The notes under the pieces: generated by a model
What the model saw: the letters and a program-made list of their open reading frames with translations, nothing else
The model's database searches: none
Told to the model about the DNA's origin: nothing
Part shown: positions 30,169 through 39,064 of the stretch, piece by piece
Layout: every line of letters begins with the position of its first letter
Numbering within the stretch: the first letter of the stretch is position 1
Position numbers and translations under genes: made by a program
Assembly (NCBI RefSeq): GCF_003173755.1
Contig: NZ_CP029553.1
Location: 2,306,501-2,370,500, forward strand
Source of the DNA: Methylobacterium terrae
Lineage (GTDB): Bacteria > Pseudomonadota > Alphaproteobacteria > Rhizobiales > Beijerinckiaceae
Direction: 5' to 3'
DNA length: 64,000 bases

Positions 30169-31803
30169 ATGAAGCTCGTGAAGAGCCTTCTGCTGGGTTC
30201 GGCCGCCGGCCTGACCGTTGTTGCTGGTGCCCAGGCTGCCGATCTGCCGATCAAGAAGGCGGCGCCTGTTGAATTCGTTCGTGTCTGCTCGGCCTACGGC
30301 GCCGGCTTCTTCTTCGTCCCGGGCACCGACACCTGCCTGCGCGTCTCCGGCCGCGCCCGCTTCGAGGCCGGCTACTCGCAGGGCTATCAGCGCGGCGGCA
30401 ACAACGGCGACCTGATGGGCTACCGCGGCCTCGGCCGCCTCAACCTCGACGCCCGCACGCAGACCGCCTACGGCACGCTGCGCGCCTTCGTCCGGTTCGA
30501 GCTCGCCTCCCGCACCGGCGCCTACCTGAACTCGGGCACGCAGCAGCGCATCGCCAACGCCTTCCCGGCGCTCGGCGTCGACACGTTCGGCCGCGCCCAG
30601 CAATACGTGAACGTCGACAAGGCCTTCATCCAGTTCGCCGGCCTCACCGCCGGTCGCGCGGCCTCGTTCTACGACTTCTACGCCCACGACTTCGAGATCA
30701 TCGGCACCTCGCTCGGTTCCGACGTCGCCTCGACCAACCTGCTCGCCTACACGGCCACCTTCGGCCAGGGCTTCTCGGCGACGATCTCGATCGAAGATCC
30801 GACGTTCCGCAAGAACCCGCTGTTCGGCACCGCCACCGCCGGCAACGCGGCGAGCCAGTTCGCGGTCTTCACCGCCGCGGCCGCCAACCTGAGCCCGGTC
30901 ATCGCCACCACCGCGGGCGGCGTGCCGATCGGCGAGGCGTTCTACGACCTGCGCCAGACCAACCGCATGCCCGACTTCGTCGGCGCGCTGCGCTACGACG
31001 CCGCCTGGGGCTCGGCCCAGCTGTCGGCCGCCGTGCACGAGCTGAACGCCCAGAACGCCACGAGCGTGCTGACCTTCGGCGGCGCCACGATCCCGGCCGG
31101 CACCGTCGTCACGCCCCGCGTCAACTCCGAGTACGGCTGGGCCGTGCAGGGCGGTCTGAAGTTCAACCTGCCCTTCATCGCTCCGGGCGATGCCCTGTAC
31201 CTGCAGGGTTCGTACGGCGAAGGCGCCCAGATCTACACGGGTTACTCCCAGTACATCGGCACCTACACCGCCAGCGCCGGCAACACCCAGGGCTCGCCCT
31301 TCGCGACCTACTTCACCGACGCCGCCGTCAACCCGGTGACGGGCAAGATGGAGCTGTCGACCAGCTGGACGGTCGTCGGGTCGTACCTGCACTACTGGAC
31401 CCCGGAAGTGCGCTCGGCGATCATCGGCAGCTACGGCGAGATGAGCTTCGGCCGCACCAGCCGCAACCTGCTCGGCGCGCTGAACTTCAACGGCCTCGGC
31501 AACCCGGTCAACAGCCCCGGCGCCTTCGCCTACAGCGCCGCCCTGCGCGACACCAGCCAGGTCGTAGCCGGCGCGAGCATCATCTGGTCGCCGGTCAAGG
31601 ATCTCGATATCGGCGTCGAGGGTCTCTACAACCGCGTCGACCTCAAGGGCGGCCGCGTGGTCGACCAGAACAAGGCTCCGGGCCAGGTCCCGGTCGGCCT
31701 GAACGGTGCCGGCCTGCCGACCAACGCCGCCGGCGCGGTGCTGCCGACCACCAACTTCGCGGACACGTTCCAGGTCCGCATGCGCGTCCAGCGCGACTTC
31801 TAA
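30169..31803 (+). CDS. Outer-membrane porin (Porin_2/Omp2b type)
   Basis: A 544-aa protein with signal peptide MKLVKSLLLGSAAGLTVVAGAQA, then ADLPIKKAAPVEFVRVCSAYGAGFFFVPGTDTCLRVSGRARFEAGY, the hallmark N-terminus of Hyphomicrobiales porins, with the conserved Cys pair in the first strands. Alternating barrel strands follow, and the chain ends QVRMRVQRDF with the terminal Phe needed for barrel insertion. The family forms trimeric general-diffusion channels and is often the most abundant outer-membrane protein. ATG follows GGAGG by five bases. Confidence 0.95.
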   Translation: MKLVKSLLLGSAAGLTVVAGAQAADLPIKKAAPVEFVRVCSAYGAGFFFVPGTDTCLRVSGRARFEAGYSQGYQRGGNNGDLMGYRGLGRLNLDARTQTAYGTLRAFVRFELASRTGAYLNSGTQQRIANAFPALGVDTFGRAQQYVNVDKAFIQFAGLTAGRAASFYDFYAHDFEIIGTSLGSDVASTNLLAYTATFGQGFSATISIEDPTFRKNPLFGTATAGNAASQFAVFTAAAANLSPVIATTAGGVPIGEAFYDLRQTNRMPDFVGALRYDAAWGSAQLSAAVHELNAQNATSVLTFGGATIPAGTVVTPRVNSEYGWAVQGGLKFNLPFIAPGDALYLQGSYGEGAQIYTGYSQYIGTYTASAGNTQGSPFATYFTDAAVNPVTGKMELSTSWTVVGSYLHYWTPEVRSAIIGSYGEMSFGRTSRNLLGALNFNGLGNPVNSPGAFAYSAALRDTSQVVAGASIIWSPVKDLDIGVEGLYNRVDLKGGRVVDQNKAPGQVPVGLNGAGLPTNAAGAVLPTTNFADTFQVRMRVQRDF

Positions 31804-31853
31804 GTCGCGGGTGCGGCCCCCTCGGGGGCCGCCGATGGACGGTCCTTCGGGGT

Positions 31854-31879
31854 CCCGGCGCGAGCCGGGGCCCTTTTTT
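31854..31879 (+). terminator. Intrinsic terminator of the porin gene
   Basis: The hairpin CCCGGC-GCGA-GCCGGG (31854-31869) is followed by GCCC and six Ts (31874-31879), about 50 bp past the porin stop. Confidence 0.85.
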
Positions 31880-31992
31880 CGTGGTGCAGCCGACGGCGTG
31901 TCGCGCCTTGCTGATGCCGGAAACCGGCGCCAGGGTGGCGGACACGCGCGAGGTTCAGGCCGCGCGTCACCTTTTCCGCGACGAGGTCCCTG

Positions 31993-33870
31993 GTGGCGAT
32001 TCGCTCGATCGGCTGGCTCGCCGGCCTCCCCCTCCTGGCCGGCGCCTTCGTCGCCGCGACCGGCTGGGCCGAGCCGCGGCTCGAGGCCGCCCTGGAGGCG
32101 CCCGCCGGGGCCGTCGCGGCGGGCACCGGCCGCGACGGGGCCGAGCCGTGGCTGCGGGTCGAGGCCCGGGGCCGCGACCTCCTGGCGGGCGGCGAGGCGC
32201 CGGGGCAGGACGCCCTCGACGAGGCCCGCGCGGCGCTCAGCGCCCTCCCGGGCCATCGCCGGGTCGTCGACCGGCTCGGCCTCGTCGCGCCGGTCTCTCC
32301 CTTCACCTGGGCGGTCGTCCATCGCAGCGCCGACCGCCTCGACCTGATCGGGCACCGCCCGGCCGAGACCGGCCGCGCCGCCCTCGGCACGACGCTCGGC
32401 GCCGGGCTGCCCGCCGAGCTCGTCCTGCGCGACGCGACCCGGGCCGCCCGCGGCGCGCCGGAGGGGTTCTCCGAGGCCGCCCGCTTCCTCGTCGGGGTCG
32501 CCCGGCACCTGAAGCCCGGTGCCAGCGCGGCGATGAGCGACCGGATCCTCTCCGTCCGCGGCGAGGCGGCGGGCGTCGAGGCCTATGCCGGCCTCAGGGC
32601 CGACCTCGCCCGCCCGCCCGCGGGGTTCACGATCGGCGAGGTCGGGGTCGAGCCGGCCCTGGTCTCGCCCTTCGCCTGGTCGGCGAGCCGGGGCCCGGAC
32701 GGCATCCGCCTCGACGGCTACACCGTGTCGGAGCGAGACCGGGCCGCGATCCTGGCCGCGGCGCGGCTCGCCGCCGACGGCGCCCCCGTGGTCGACGCGA
32801 TGCGCACCGCCCGCGGCCTGCCTCCCGGGATCGACGCACGGGCGCTCGTCGACCGCGCCTTCGCGGCCCTGGCGCTGGTGCGGGAGGGGAGCGTCTCCCT
32901 CGACGGAGCGGCGCTGTCGATCCGGGGCTCGGCCGTCGACGCCCAGGCCGTGCGCGAGGCCGAGGCGCTGGTCGCCGCCCTGCCGCCGGGCGTCTCGCGC
33001 GGCGCATTCGACCTGACGGCGAGCCGGGTCTCGCCCTACCTGGTCACGGTCCGGCGCGGGCCCGACGCCTTCACCCTCACCGGCCACCTGCCGGATGCCG
33101 AGGCGCGCGGCGCGATCCGCGCCGCCTTGCGGCCCTACCTCTACGGCGAGCGGGTGATCGACCGCACGCGCCTCGCCGACGGTGCCCCGCCGGCCCTCCT
33201 CGAAGGTCTGACCGCGGGCATCGGGGCGCTCGGCCAGCTCGCCGAGGGGGAGGTCACGGTGCGCGACCAGAGCCTGCGCATCGCCGGGGACGGGCTCTAC
33301 CCCGAGAGCGCCCGCCGGGTCGCCGCGGAAGCGGCGCGCCTCGCCCCGGCCGGCTGGCGGAGCGAGGTCGCGGTCGGGGCCCGCAGCGCGGGCCCGGTGC
33401 GGGACCCGGCGGCCTGCCGCGACACCTTCGCAGGCCTGGCGCGCGAGCCGAGCCTGCGCTTCGATCCCGGCAGCGCCGAGCTGAAGCCGGCCTTCTACCC
33501 CGTCCTCGACGAGGTCGCGGGCCTCGCCCGTGCCTGCCCGGGGGCCCGGATCGACGTGGCCGGCCACGACGACCCGCCCGGCACCGTCGTGCCGCAAGCC
33601 CCCAAGGAGGCCTCCACGCCCAAGGAAGCCTCCGCGCCCAAGGACGCGCCGAAAGGCAAGGCCGGGCTGAAGCCCGGCCGGCAGGCCGAGAAGCCCGCCG
33701 AGAAGTCCCCGGAGAAACCCTCCATGCCCGATCCCGGCCTGCCGCAGCGGCGGGCCGCCGCGATCGTCGATTACCTGCTCAAGGCCGGCATCCCGGCCGA
33801 CCGGATCGCCGCCGCGCCCTCCGAGACCCCCGGCGACCGCCGGGCGGTCGCCTTCGGCTTGCGCTCCTGA
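31993..33870 (+). CDS. Envelope protein with three BON-like repeats and a split OmpA-like domain
   Basis: A 625-aa protein with a GTG start behind GAGGTCC. An N-terminal hydrophobic segment (about 5-25) is a signal peptide or anchor. Three units about 122 residues apart begin VSPFTW (101), VSPFAW (224) and VSPYLV (346), each followed by a strand-turn-strand and R-L-D/T-L-x-G-H/Y pattern and a helix; this resembles tandem BON-like modules. The C-terminus resembles an OmpA peptidoglycan-binding domain (LRFDPGSAELKPAFYPVLDEVAGLARACPGARIDVAGHDD, then LPQRRAAAIVDYLLKAGIPADRI…), interrupted at 531-579 by a Lys/Pro/Ala-rich linker. A periplasmic peptidoglycan-tethering role is inferred. The downstream small membrane-protein gene starts 13 bases later. 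Confidence 0.8.
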   Translation: MAIRSIGWLAGLPLLAGAFVAATGWAEPRLEAALEAPAGAVAAGTGRDGAEPWLRVEARGRDLLAGGEAPGQDALDEARAALSALPGHRRVVDRLGLVAPVSPFTWAVVHRSADRLDLIGHRPAETGRAALGTTLGAGLPAELVLRDATRAARGAPEGFSEAARFLVGVARHLKPGASAAMSDRILSVRGEAAGVEAYAGLRADLARPPAGFTIGEVGVEPALVSPFAWSASRGPDGIRLDGYTVSERDRAAILAAARLAADGAPVVDAMRTARGLPPGIDARALVDRAFAALALVREGSVSLDGAALSIRGSAVDAQAVREAEALVAALPPGVSRGAFDLTASRVSPYLVTVRRGPDAFTLTGHLPDAEARGAIRAALRPYLYGERVIDRTRLADGAPPALLEGLTAGIGALGQLAEGEVTVRDQSLRIAGDGLYPESARRVAAEAARLAPAGWRSEVAVGARSAGPVRDPAACRDTFAGLAREPSLRFDPGSAELKPAFYPVLDEVAGLARACPGARIDVAGHDDPPGTVVPQAPKEASTPKEASAPKDAPKGKAGLKPGRQAEKPAEKSPEKPSMPDPGLPQRRAAAIVDYLLKAGIPADRIAAAPSETPGDRRAVAFGLRS

Positions 33871-33883
33871 GGGACGTCTCGAC

Positions 33884-34171
33884 GTGCTGCTCCTCGCCTC
33901 CGTCGCCTGGCCGGGCATCCTCGCGGGCCTCCTGATCGGCGCCGGCACCGGATGGTGGGCCGGCCCACCCGCGACCCGGGGACCGCGCCTCGCCGCCGCC
34001 CTCGTCGCGCTCCTGGCGCTCGCCGCCGCGGCGGCGGCGCTCGCCGGCCTCGTCCCCGGACCGCTCGCGGTGCCGGGGCGGGACGGCTTCCGCGTCGAGA
34101 TCGCGTCCCTGATGCTGGCGGCCTACCTCGCCGGCTGCGTCCTCGGGGCGCTGCTGCCGCGGCGGGCGTGA
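33884..34171 (+). CDS. Small integral membrane protein, unknown function
   Basis: A 95-aa protein with a GTG start after GAGGGACGTC, 13 bases beyond the preceding gene, so probably in the same transcript. Three hydrophobic helices are visible (LLLASVAWPGILAGLLIGAG; LAAALVALLALAAAAAALAGLV; IASLMLAAYLAGCVLGALL). It ends in basic residues (LPRRA). It may act with the BON/OmpA-like protein. No family is recognised. Confidence 0.7.
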   Translation: MLLLASVAWPGILAGLLIGAGTGWWAGPPATRGPRLAAALVALLALAAAAAALAGLVPGPLAVPGRDGFRVEIASLMLAAYLAGCVLGALLPRRA

Positions 34172-34175
34172 GACG

Positions 34176-35369
34176 TCAGGCCGGCTCCGGCAGCCGGGCG
34201 AGCCGGAGGGCGACCAGGAAGGCGGCGAGGTACAGGGCGCCGACGAAGCCGACGACGCCGTGCCAGCCGGCATGGGCGAAGAACCAGCCCCCGGCGGTGC
34301 CGGCCACCGACGAGCCGAGATAGTACAGGCACAGGTAGGTCGACGAGGCCTGTGCCCGGTGGTGCAGGGCCCGGCGCCCGACCCATCCGCTCGCCACCGA
34401 GTGGGCGCCGAAGAACCCGATCGTCGCCACCACGATGCCGGCGACGATGAGGCCTAGGCTCTCCGCCGCCGTCAGGGCGATGCCAGCGAGCCCGACCGCG
34501 ATGGCGAGCCACAGCACCCGGCGCCGGCCGAGAAGCCCCGCGGCGTGCCCGACCAGGGTCGAGGAGGCCGTGCCGGCGAGGTAGACGACGAAGATCGCCG
34601 CGACGGCGCTCTGGCTCAGGGAATAGGGCGGGGCGAGCAGCCGGAAGCCGACGTAGTTGTAGAGCGTGACGAAGCCGCCCATCAGCAGGAAGGCCTCCGC
34701 GTAGAGCCAGGGCAGCCCGGCATCGCGCCAATGGCCGAGGAAGGTGCCGGGCACCGCCCGCCACGGCAGCGGGCGGGCGAGGAAGCGCGACGAGGCCGGC
34801 AGGAAGCGCCAGAACGCCAGCGCCGCCGCGAGCGCCAGGAGCCCGAGCACCGCGAGGGCGACGCGCCAGCCGTAATGGTCGGTGAGCACGCCGCTCAAGA
34901 GGCGCCCGGTCATGCCGCCGAGCGAGTTGCCGCTGACGAGGAGCCCCATGGCGAGGCCGATCGCCCGGCCGTGCATCTCCTCGGCGAGGTAGGCCATCGC
35001 CACCGCCGGCACGCCGCTCATGGCGAGGCCGGCGAGCGCCCGCACGGCGAGGAAGCTCGACCAGGTCGGCATGCAGGCGGCGACGAGGGTGAGGAGCGCC
35101 GAGGCGAGGAGCGAGGCCAGCATCACCGGCTTGCGGCCCCAGACCTCCGACAGCGGCGAGACGACGAGCATCGCCACCGCCAGGAGCCCGGTCGCGAGCG
35201 ACAGGGACAGGCTGCTCGCCGCCGGCGTGACGCCGAACACCTCGGCGAAGACCGGCAGCAGCGGCTGCACCGCGTAGAGCACCGCGAAGGTGGAGAAGCC
35301 GGCCGCGGCGAGCGCCAGGGCGCTGCGCCGGAAGGCCGGGGTCCCGATCTCGATGCCGCCGCTCTCCAT
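34176..35369 (-). CDS. MFS transporter (YnfM-like)
   Basis: A 397-aa major facilitator with about twelve helices. The motif after helix 2 is SEVWGRKPVMLASLL (motif A-like), and helix 4-5 contains RALAGLAMSGVPAVAMAYLAEEMHGRAIGLAMGLLVSGNSLGGMTGRLLSG, strongly like YnfM of E. coli. YnfM has been linked to arabinose/drug efflux, but substrates are poorly known. The ATG at 35369 follows GGGGGACCGG; a GTG at 35390 is an alternative. Its 3' end faces the small membrane protein gene four bases away. Confidence 0.9.
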   Translation of the reverse strand: MESGGIEIGTPAFRRSALALAAAGFSTFAVLYAVQPLLPVFAEVFGVTPAASSLSLSLATGLLAVAMLVVSPLSEVWGRKPVMLASLLASALLTLVAACMPTWSSFLAVRALAGLAMSGVPAVAMAYLAEEMHGRAIGLAMGLLVSGNSLGGMTGRLLSGVLTDHYGWRVALAVLGLLALAAALAFWRFLPASSRFLARPLPWRAVPGTFLGHWRDAGLPWLYAEAFLLMGGFVTLYNYVGFRLLAPPYSLSQSAVAAIFVVYLAGTASSTLVGHAAGLLGRRRVLWLAIAVGLAGIALTAAESLGLIVAGIVVATIGFFGAHSVASGWVGRRALHHRAQASSTYLCLYYLGSSVAGTAGGWFFAHAGWHGVVGFVGALYLAAFLVALRLARLPEPA

Positions 35370-35465
35370 CCGCCGGTCCCCCGCGCTCACGAGGTCCCGC
35401 AGGTGCCGGAGGCGCGCCGGCCGGTCAACGGCCGGGCCGCCCCGCGCGGGGCGGCCCGGGGCAGG

Positions 35466-37751
35466 TCAGCGCTGCTGCGGCGTCTGCGGCTGCTGGGCCT
35501 GCTGCTGGATCAGCGGGGTGATGCGGCGCACGGTGACGCGGCGGTTCTCCCGCGAGGGGCCTTGCGTGTTCACCTTCAGGTACTGCTCGCCGTAGCCCTG
35601 GGTCGTCAGGTTCTCCGGCGGCACCTTGAAGTCGCGGGTCAGCACCTCCGCCACCGACTGGGCGCGCCGGTCGGAGAGCGAGAGGTTGTCGACGTCGCTG
35701 CCGACCGCGTCGGTGTAGCCCTCGATCAGGAATACCTCCTGCGGGTTGTTCTGGACCGCCTGGTTGATCGCCGCCGCGATGGTGGCGAGGCGGCGGGCCT
35801 GGTCGGGCGAGACCTCCCACGAGCCGGTGTCGAAGGTGATCGTGTCGATGTCGACGCTGCGCATCCGGGCGCGCAGGGTCGGGCTGTAGCGCACCTGGTC
35901 GAGGGTGTAGCGCCGCTCGACGGGTGCGACCGGCGGGGCGGTGAGCGCCTCGTAGATCGCGCCCTCGTCGGCGCGGTCGGCCTCGACTACGTAGCGGTCG
36001 CGGGGGATACGGATGTCGGGCGGGGGCAGCACCACCACGTCCTGCTGGAACGACCGCGGCGGGCCGCCATAGGCGTTGTCGATCAGAACCACCTCGCGTC
36101 CGTCCGGCCCGCGGCGGTAGCGCCGCAGCAGCCGGCCGTCGTCGTCCACCACCGTGAAGACCTGGTAGCCGCCGGGGCGGTCGATGATCGTCACGGTGTC
36201 GCGGCCGCGGCGCTCGACGCGGGCGTCGCGGTCGAGCAGGCGGAAGCGCTCGGTCTCGTCGTGGCGCAGGTAGTAGCGGTCGTCGTCGCGCACGATCACC
36301 CGGCCGGGCTCGCGGATGATCAGCCGCCCGCCCTCGTTGAACTCGCGCCGGGCGCGGCGCACGTCCTCGTAGCTGCGCACGTCGACGTCGCTGCGCCGGA
36401 AGCCGCCCGGCACGTAGTCCGGTGCGTCGCGACGGTAGCCGCCGGGCAGGTCGCCGCGGTCGTCGAAGCCGCGGCGATCGCTGCCCCGGCGATCGAAGTC
36501 GCGGCGGTCGTCGTCGCGCCGGTCGGGATCGCGGCGATCCGGGTCGCGCCGGTCGAAGTCACGCCCGTCGCGGCGATCGAGGTCGCGCCGGTCCTGGTCA
36601 CGCCGGTCCTGATCGCGCGGATCGCGGCGGTCGAGGTCGCGGCCGTCACGGCCGTCGGGTCCGGCCCCGCCGGGCACGAAGGGACGGCCGGGCACGCCGG
36701 GCTGCTGGTTCGGCGGGAGCGGTGCACCGGTGGGGCCGGCGCCTGGCGCGTCGGGCCGGCCCGGTCCGCGACCGGGCTGGGTCTCGCCGGCCGGCGGGCG
36801 ATTCAGCTCGCCGGGGGCGACAGCCGGCGGGGTCGGCCGGCCCGGGGCAGGGGGCTGACCCGGTGTCGGAGCCTGTCCCGGTGCGGGGGGCTGTCCGGGG
36901 CCGCGCTGGGCCGGACCGCCCGGCGCGTCGGGACCGCGGCGCTCCTCGCGCGGCTCGGGCCGCGCGTCGGGGGTCGGGCGTTCGCGCGGGTCGGGGCGCC
37001 CGGCCGGACCGCGGTCCTGCGGCTGCGGACGGCCGGGCTCCTCGCCGCGACGGTCCGGGCGGTCGGGCCGGGCATCCGGGGCCGGGCGCTCGCGCTGGTC
37101 GGGCCGTCCTGCGGGCCCACGATCCTGCGGCGGCGGTGTGCGGCCGGGCTCCTCGCCGCGCGGAGCGCGGGGCTCCGGCCGCTGCTGCGGCTCCTGGCGC
37201 TCCTGACGCTCACGCGGTTCCTGGCGCTCGCGCGGTTCCTGCCGGTCCGGACGTCCCTGCGGGCCGCGTTCCTGCGGGTCGGGCCGCTCTTGGCGCTGCC
37301 GCGGCTCGGGGCGTTCGCGAGGCTCCTGCCTCTCGCGAGGTTCCTGCCTCTCGCGGGGCTCCGGCCGCTCGCGGGGCTCTGGCCGCTCGCGTTGCGGCTC
37401 GGGGCGTTCCTGGCGAGGCTCGGGCCGCTCGCGCGGCTCGGGCCGGGGCGCGGCGCGCTCCGGCCGAGGCTCGGGCCGTTCCTGCCGGGGTTCGGGACGT
37501 TCCTGCCGGGGCTCGGGCCTCTCGCGCGGCCCGCCGCCGCCGGGACCGCCCCGTTCGCCGCCCGGTCCACCCGGACCGCCGCGCTCGCCGCCCGGTCCCG
37601 GCCCGCCGGGGCCGCCCCGCTCTCCCGGTCCGCCCTGGGCGAGCCGGATCACGTCGTCACCCCGCGCCGCCACCTGGCTCGCAAGAAGGGGCTGGAGCAG
37701 CAGCGCCGGCAGGATCGTGCCGGTCAGCAGCAGCGCGCGGGCAGAGCGCAT
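35466..37751 (-). CDS. OmpA-family protein with a very long Pro/Arg/Glu and Arg/Asp repeat region
   Basis: A 761-aa protein with a signal peptide (residues 1 to about 28; LLASQVAARG). Roughly residues 40-340 consist of Gly/Pro-rich and then ERPEPRQ-type repeats; about 370-440 is an RRDPDRRD-type repeat tract. The middle (about 450-610) has beta-prone segments such as RLIIREPGRVIVRDDDRYYLRHDETERFR and a GYQVFTVVDDDGRLLRRYRR unit. The C-terminal OmpA domain (about 635-750) contains EGYTDAVGSDVDNLSLSDRRAQSVAEVL and ENRRVTVRR, with the residues that bind diaminopimelate. It is likely anchored to peptidoglycan. ATG follows AGAGGTTCC. Similar proteins with long repeats occur in Methylobacterium and Bradyrhizobium; the repeat role is unknown. 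Confidence 0.9.
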   Translation of the reverse strand: MRSARALLLTGTILPALLLQPLLASQVAARGDDVIRLAQGGPGERGGPGGPGPGGERGGPGGPGGERGGPGGGGPRERPEPRQERPEPRQERPEPRPERAAPRPEPRERPEPRQERPEPQRERPEPRERPEPRERQEPRERQEPRERPEPRQRQERPDPQERGPQGRPDRQEPRERQEPRERQERQEPQQRPEPRAPRGEEPGRTPPPQDRGPAGRPDQRERPAPDARPDRPDRRGEEPGRPQPQDRGPAGRPDPRERPTPDARPEPREERRGPDAPGGPAQRGPGQPPAPGQAPTPGQPPAPGRPTPPAVAPGELNRPPAGETQPGRGPGRPDAPGAGPTGAPLPPNQQPGVPGRPFVPGGAGPDGRDGRDLDRRDPRDQDRRDQDRRDLDRRDGRDFDRRDPDRRDPDRRDDDRRDFDRRGSDRRGFDDRGDLPGGYRRDAPDYVPGGFRRSDVDVRSYEDVRRARREFNEGGRLIIREPGRVIVRDDDRYYLRHDETERFRLLDRDARVERRGRDTVTIIDRPGGYQVFTVVDDDGRLLRRYRRGPDGREVVLIDNAYGGPPRSFQQDVVVLPPPDIRIPRDRYVVEADRADEGAIYEALTAPPVAPVERRYTLDQVRYSPTLRARMRSVDIDTITFDTGSWEVSPDQARRLATIAAAINQAVQNNPQEVFLIEGYTDAVGSDVDNLSLSDRRAQSVAEVLTRDFKVPPENLTTQGYGEQYLKVNTQGPSRENRRVTVRRITPLIQQQAQQPQTPQQR

Positions 37752-37857
37752 CAGGGAACCTCTCGTCCGTCGTCGGTCCCTTCGAACAGCGTGACGGCGA
37801 GTTGGTTCCCCAAAACGGTCCCTTGGGTCAGCCGCGGTCGCCCGGTCTCGCGAGGTC

Positions 37858-38880
37858 CTACGGCGTCGCGACCGGGGCGGCGCCGGGGGCCGGGACGGCG
37901 GTCACCGCGGCCTGGGGTCCGTCCGCCTTCGCGGTGAGCGGCACCGGGATCAGGTTGGGGGCGATGATCCGCACGGCGGGGCGCTCGTCGGGGCCCGCCG
38001 GGCGGGCGGCCTCGGCGGCCTCCTCCTCGACCCGGGTCGCCGCGGTGGCGGCCAGCGTCGCCGCGGCCCGGTCGGCGCGGCCGACCAGGGTCAGGCGCAC
38101 CTTCGGCCGCGACATCGCCTCGGCCTGGGCCGGGGTGACGAAGATGTCGCCCTTGTGGCGCACCAGCATGCTCTCGGCCTTGACCAGGGCCTGGGCCCAG
38201 GTCTGCGTCCCCTTGCACGAGCAGTTCGGGACGAACGCCTTCTGGAACTTGAACGCGTTCGGCAGGGCCGAATAGGCGCGCTTGGACTGGACCGCCGCGG
38301 CCTGGGTCAGGCCGTTGTCGGAGGGCGGCATCGAGTAGGCGGCGGCCTCGGCGCCGGGGCAGAGCGCCTGGCACATCTCGTCGGCGCCCTCGCGCCCGTC
38401 GGGGAGGTTCGGCATCGGGAAGTAGGCGCCGTCGCACATCCGCACGCAGATCACCTGCGAGCCGCCGCGGCCGAACCCGTCGGCCGGCTTGGATTGCAGC
38501 GCGGCGGGGCTCGGCAGGCCGGTGCAGGCGTCCTTCACCGCGGCGATGAGCTGCTCGCGCCGCGCGGTCGAGACCTCCCGGGCCCCGGAGCCGTAGCCGG
38601 CGTTGAGGGCGCGGATGCGCTGCTCGACCTGGGCGCATTGCGGCGGCCGCATGTCGAAGAACAGGAAGCGCCCGCCCTCGCAGCCGATCGACTGGCGATA
38701 GGCGACGAGCTGCTGGATCTCCTCGATCTGGCCGCGGTTCGAGTCCCGCTGCAGGCCGGCGAGCTCGGCGCGGAAGCGCTGGCAGGCGGCCGCGTTGGGC
38801 TCGGCCAGGGCAGCCTGGCACAAGGAAAGGGTCGCAAGGACGCCGGCGATGAGCCGGACCGTGAGGCGGAGCAGCGGCAT
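37858..38880 (-). CDS. DUF2865 domain-containing exported protein
   Basis: A 340-aa protein with a signal peptide (to about residue 26, ALAEP). The DUF2865 domain includes CVRMCDGAYFPMPNL…GADEMCQALCPGAEAAAYSMPPSD, with paired cysteines, and a later CSCKGTQTWAQAL, matching the family (Cys-rich, proposed disulphide-bonded). The family is found in Hyphomicrobiales with no known function. The C-terminal 70 residues are Ala/Pro-rich. It is divergent from creA across 184 bp. Confidence 0.88.
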   Translation of the reverse strand: MPLLRLTVRLIAGVLATLSLCQAALAEPNAAACQRFRAELAGLQRDSNRGQIEEIQQLVAYRQSIGCEGGRFLFFDMRPPQCAQVEQRIRALNAGYGSGAREVSTARREQLIAAVKDACTGLPSPAALQSKPADGFGRGGSQVICVRMCDGAYFPMPNLPDGREGADEMCQALCPGAEAAAYSMPPSDNGLTQAAAVQSKRAYSALPNAFKFQKAFVPNCSCKGTQTWAQALVKAESMLVRHKGDIFVTPAQAEAMSRPKVRLTLVGRADRAAATLAATAATRVEEEAAEAARPAGPDERPAVRIIAPNLIPVPLTAKADGPQAAVTAVPAPGAAPVATP

Positions 38881-39064
38881 GGCGTTCGGGGGACCGACCG
38901 GTATGCGGGGACGACCGCCCGGGGGGGCGGCGGACGAGAACGAGCTGCCCCGCGCGCGGAAGCGCTAAGCGTGGCTGGGCGGGACCGGATCGTTCTAGCC
39001 GCCCTCGCCGCCGCGCGACAGCCTCCCTACATACGTTAACCTTGATTGCGGAGAGGTTGACGCG

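Noticed and set aside
30061..33948. A very long open frame (about 1295 codons) on the minus strand opposite the porin and BON/OmpA-like genes
   Set aside because: It is an antisense shadow produced by strong third-position G/C bias. Its product is low-complexity Arg/Gly/Ala with no domain, while the plus-strand genes have signal peptides, motifs, ribosome sites and a terminator.
36480..37560. Short tandem DNA repeats that might suggest a CRISPR array or satellite
   Set aside because: Units are short, contiguous and in frame, encoding Pro/Glu/Arg and Arg/Asp repeats of the OmpA protein; there are no spacers.
34545..37937. A plus-strand frame of about 1130 codons opposite the MFS and OmpA genes
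   Set aside because: It is an antisense shadow; the product is Arg/Gly/Ala repeats mirroring the minus-strand coding repeats, with no recognisable domain.
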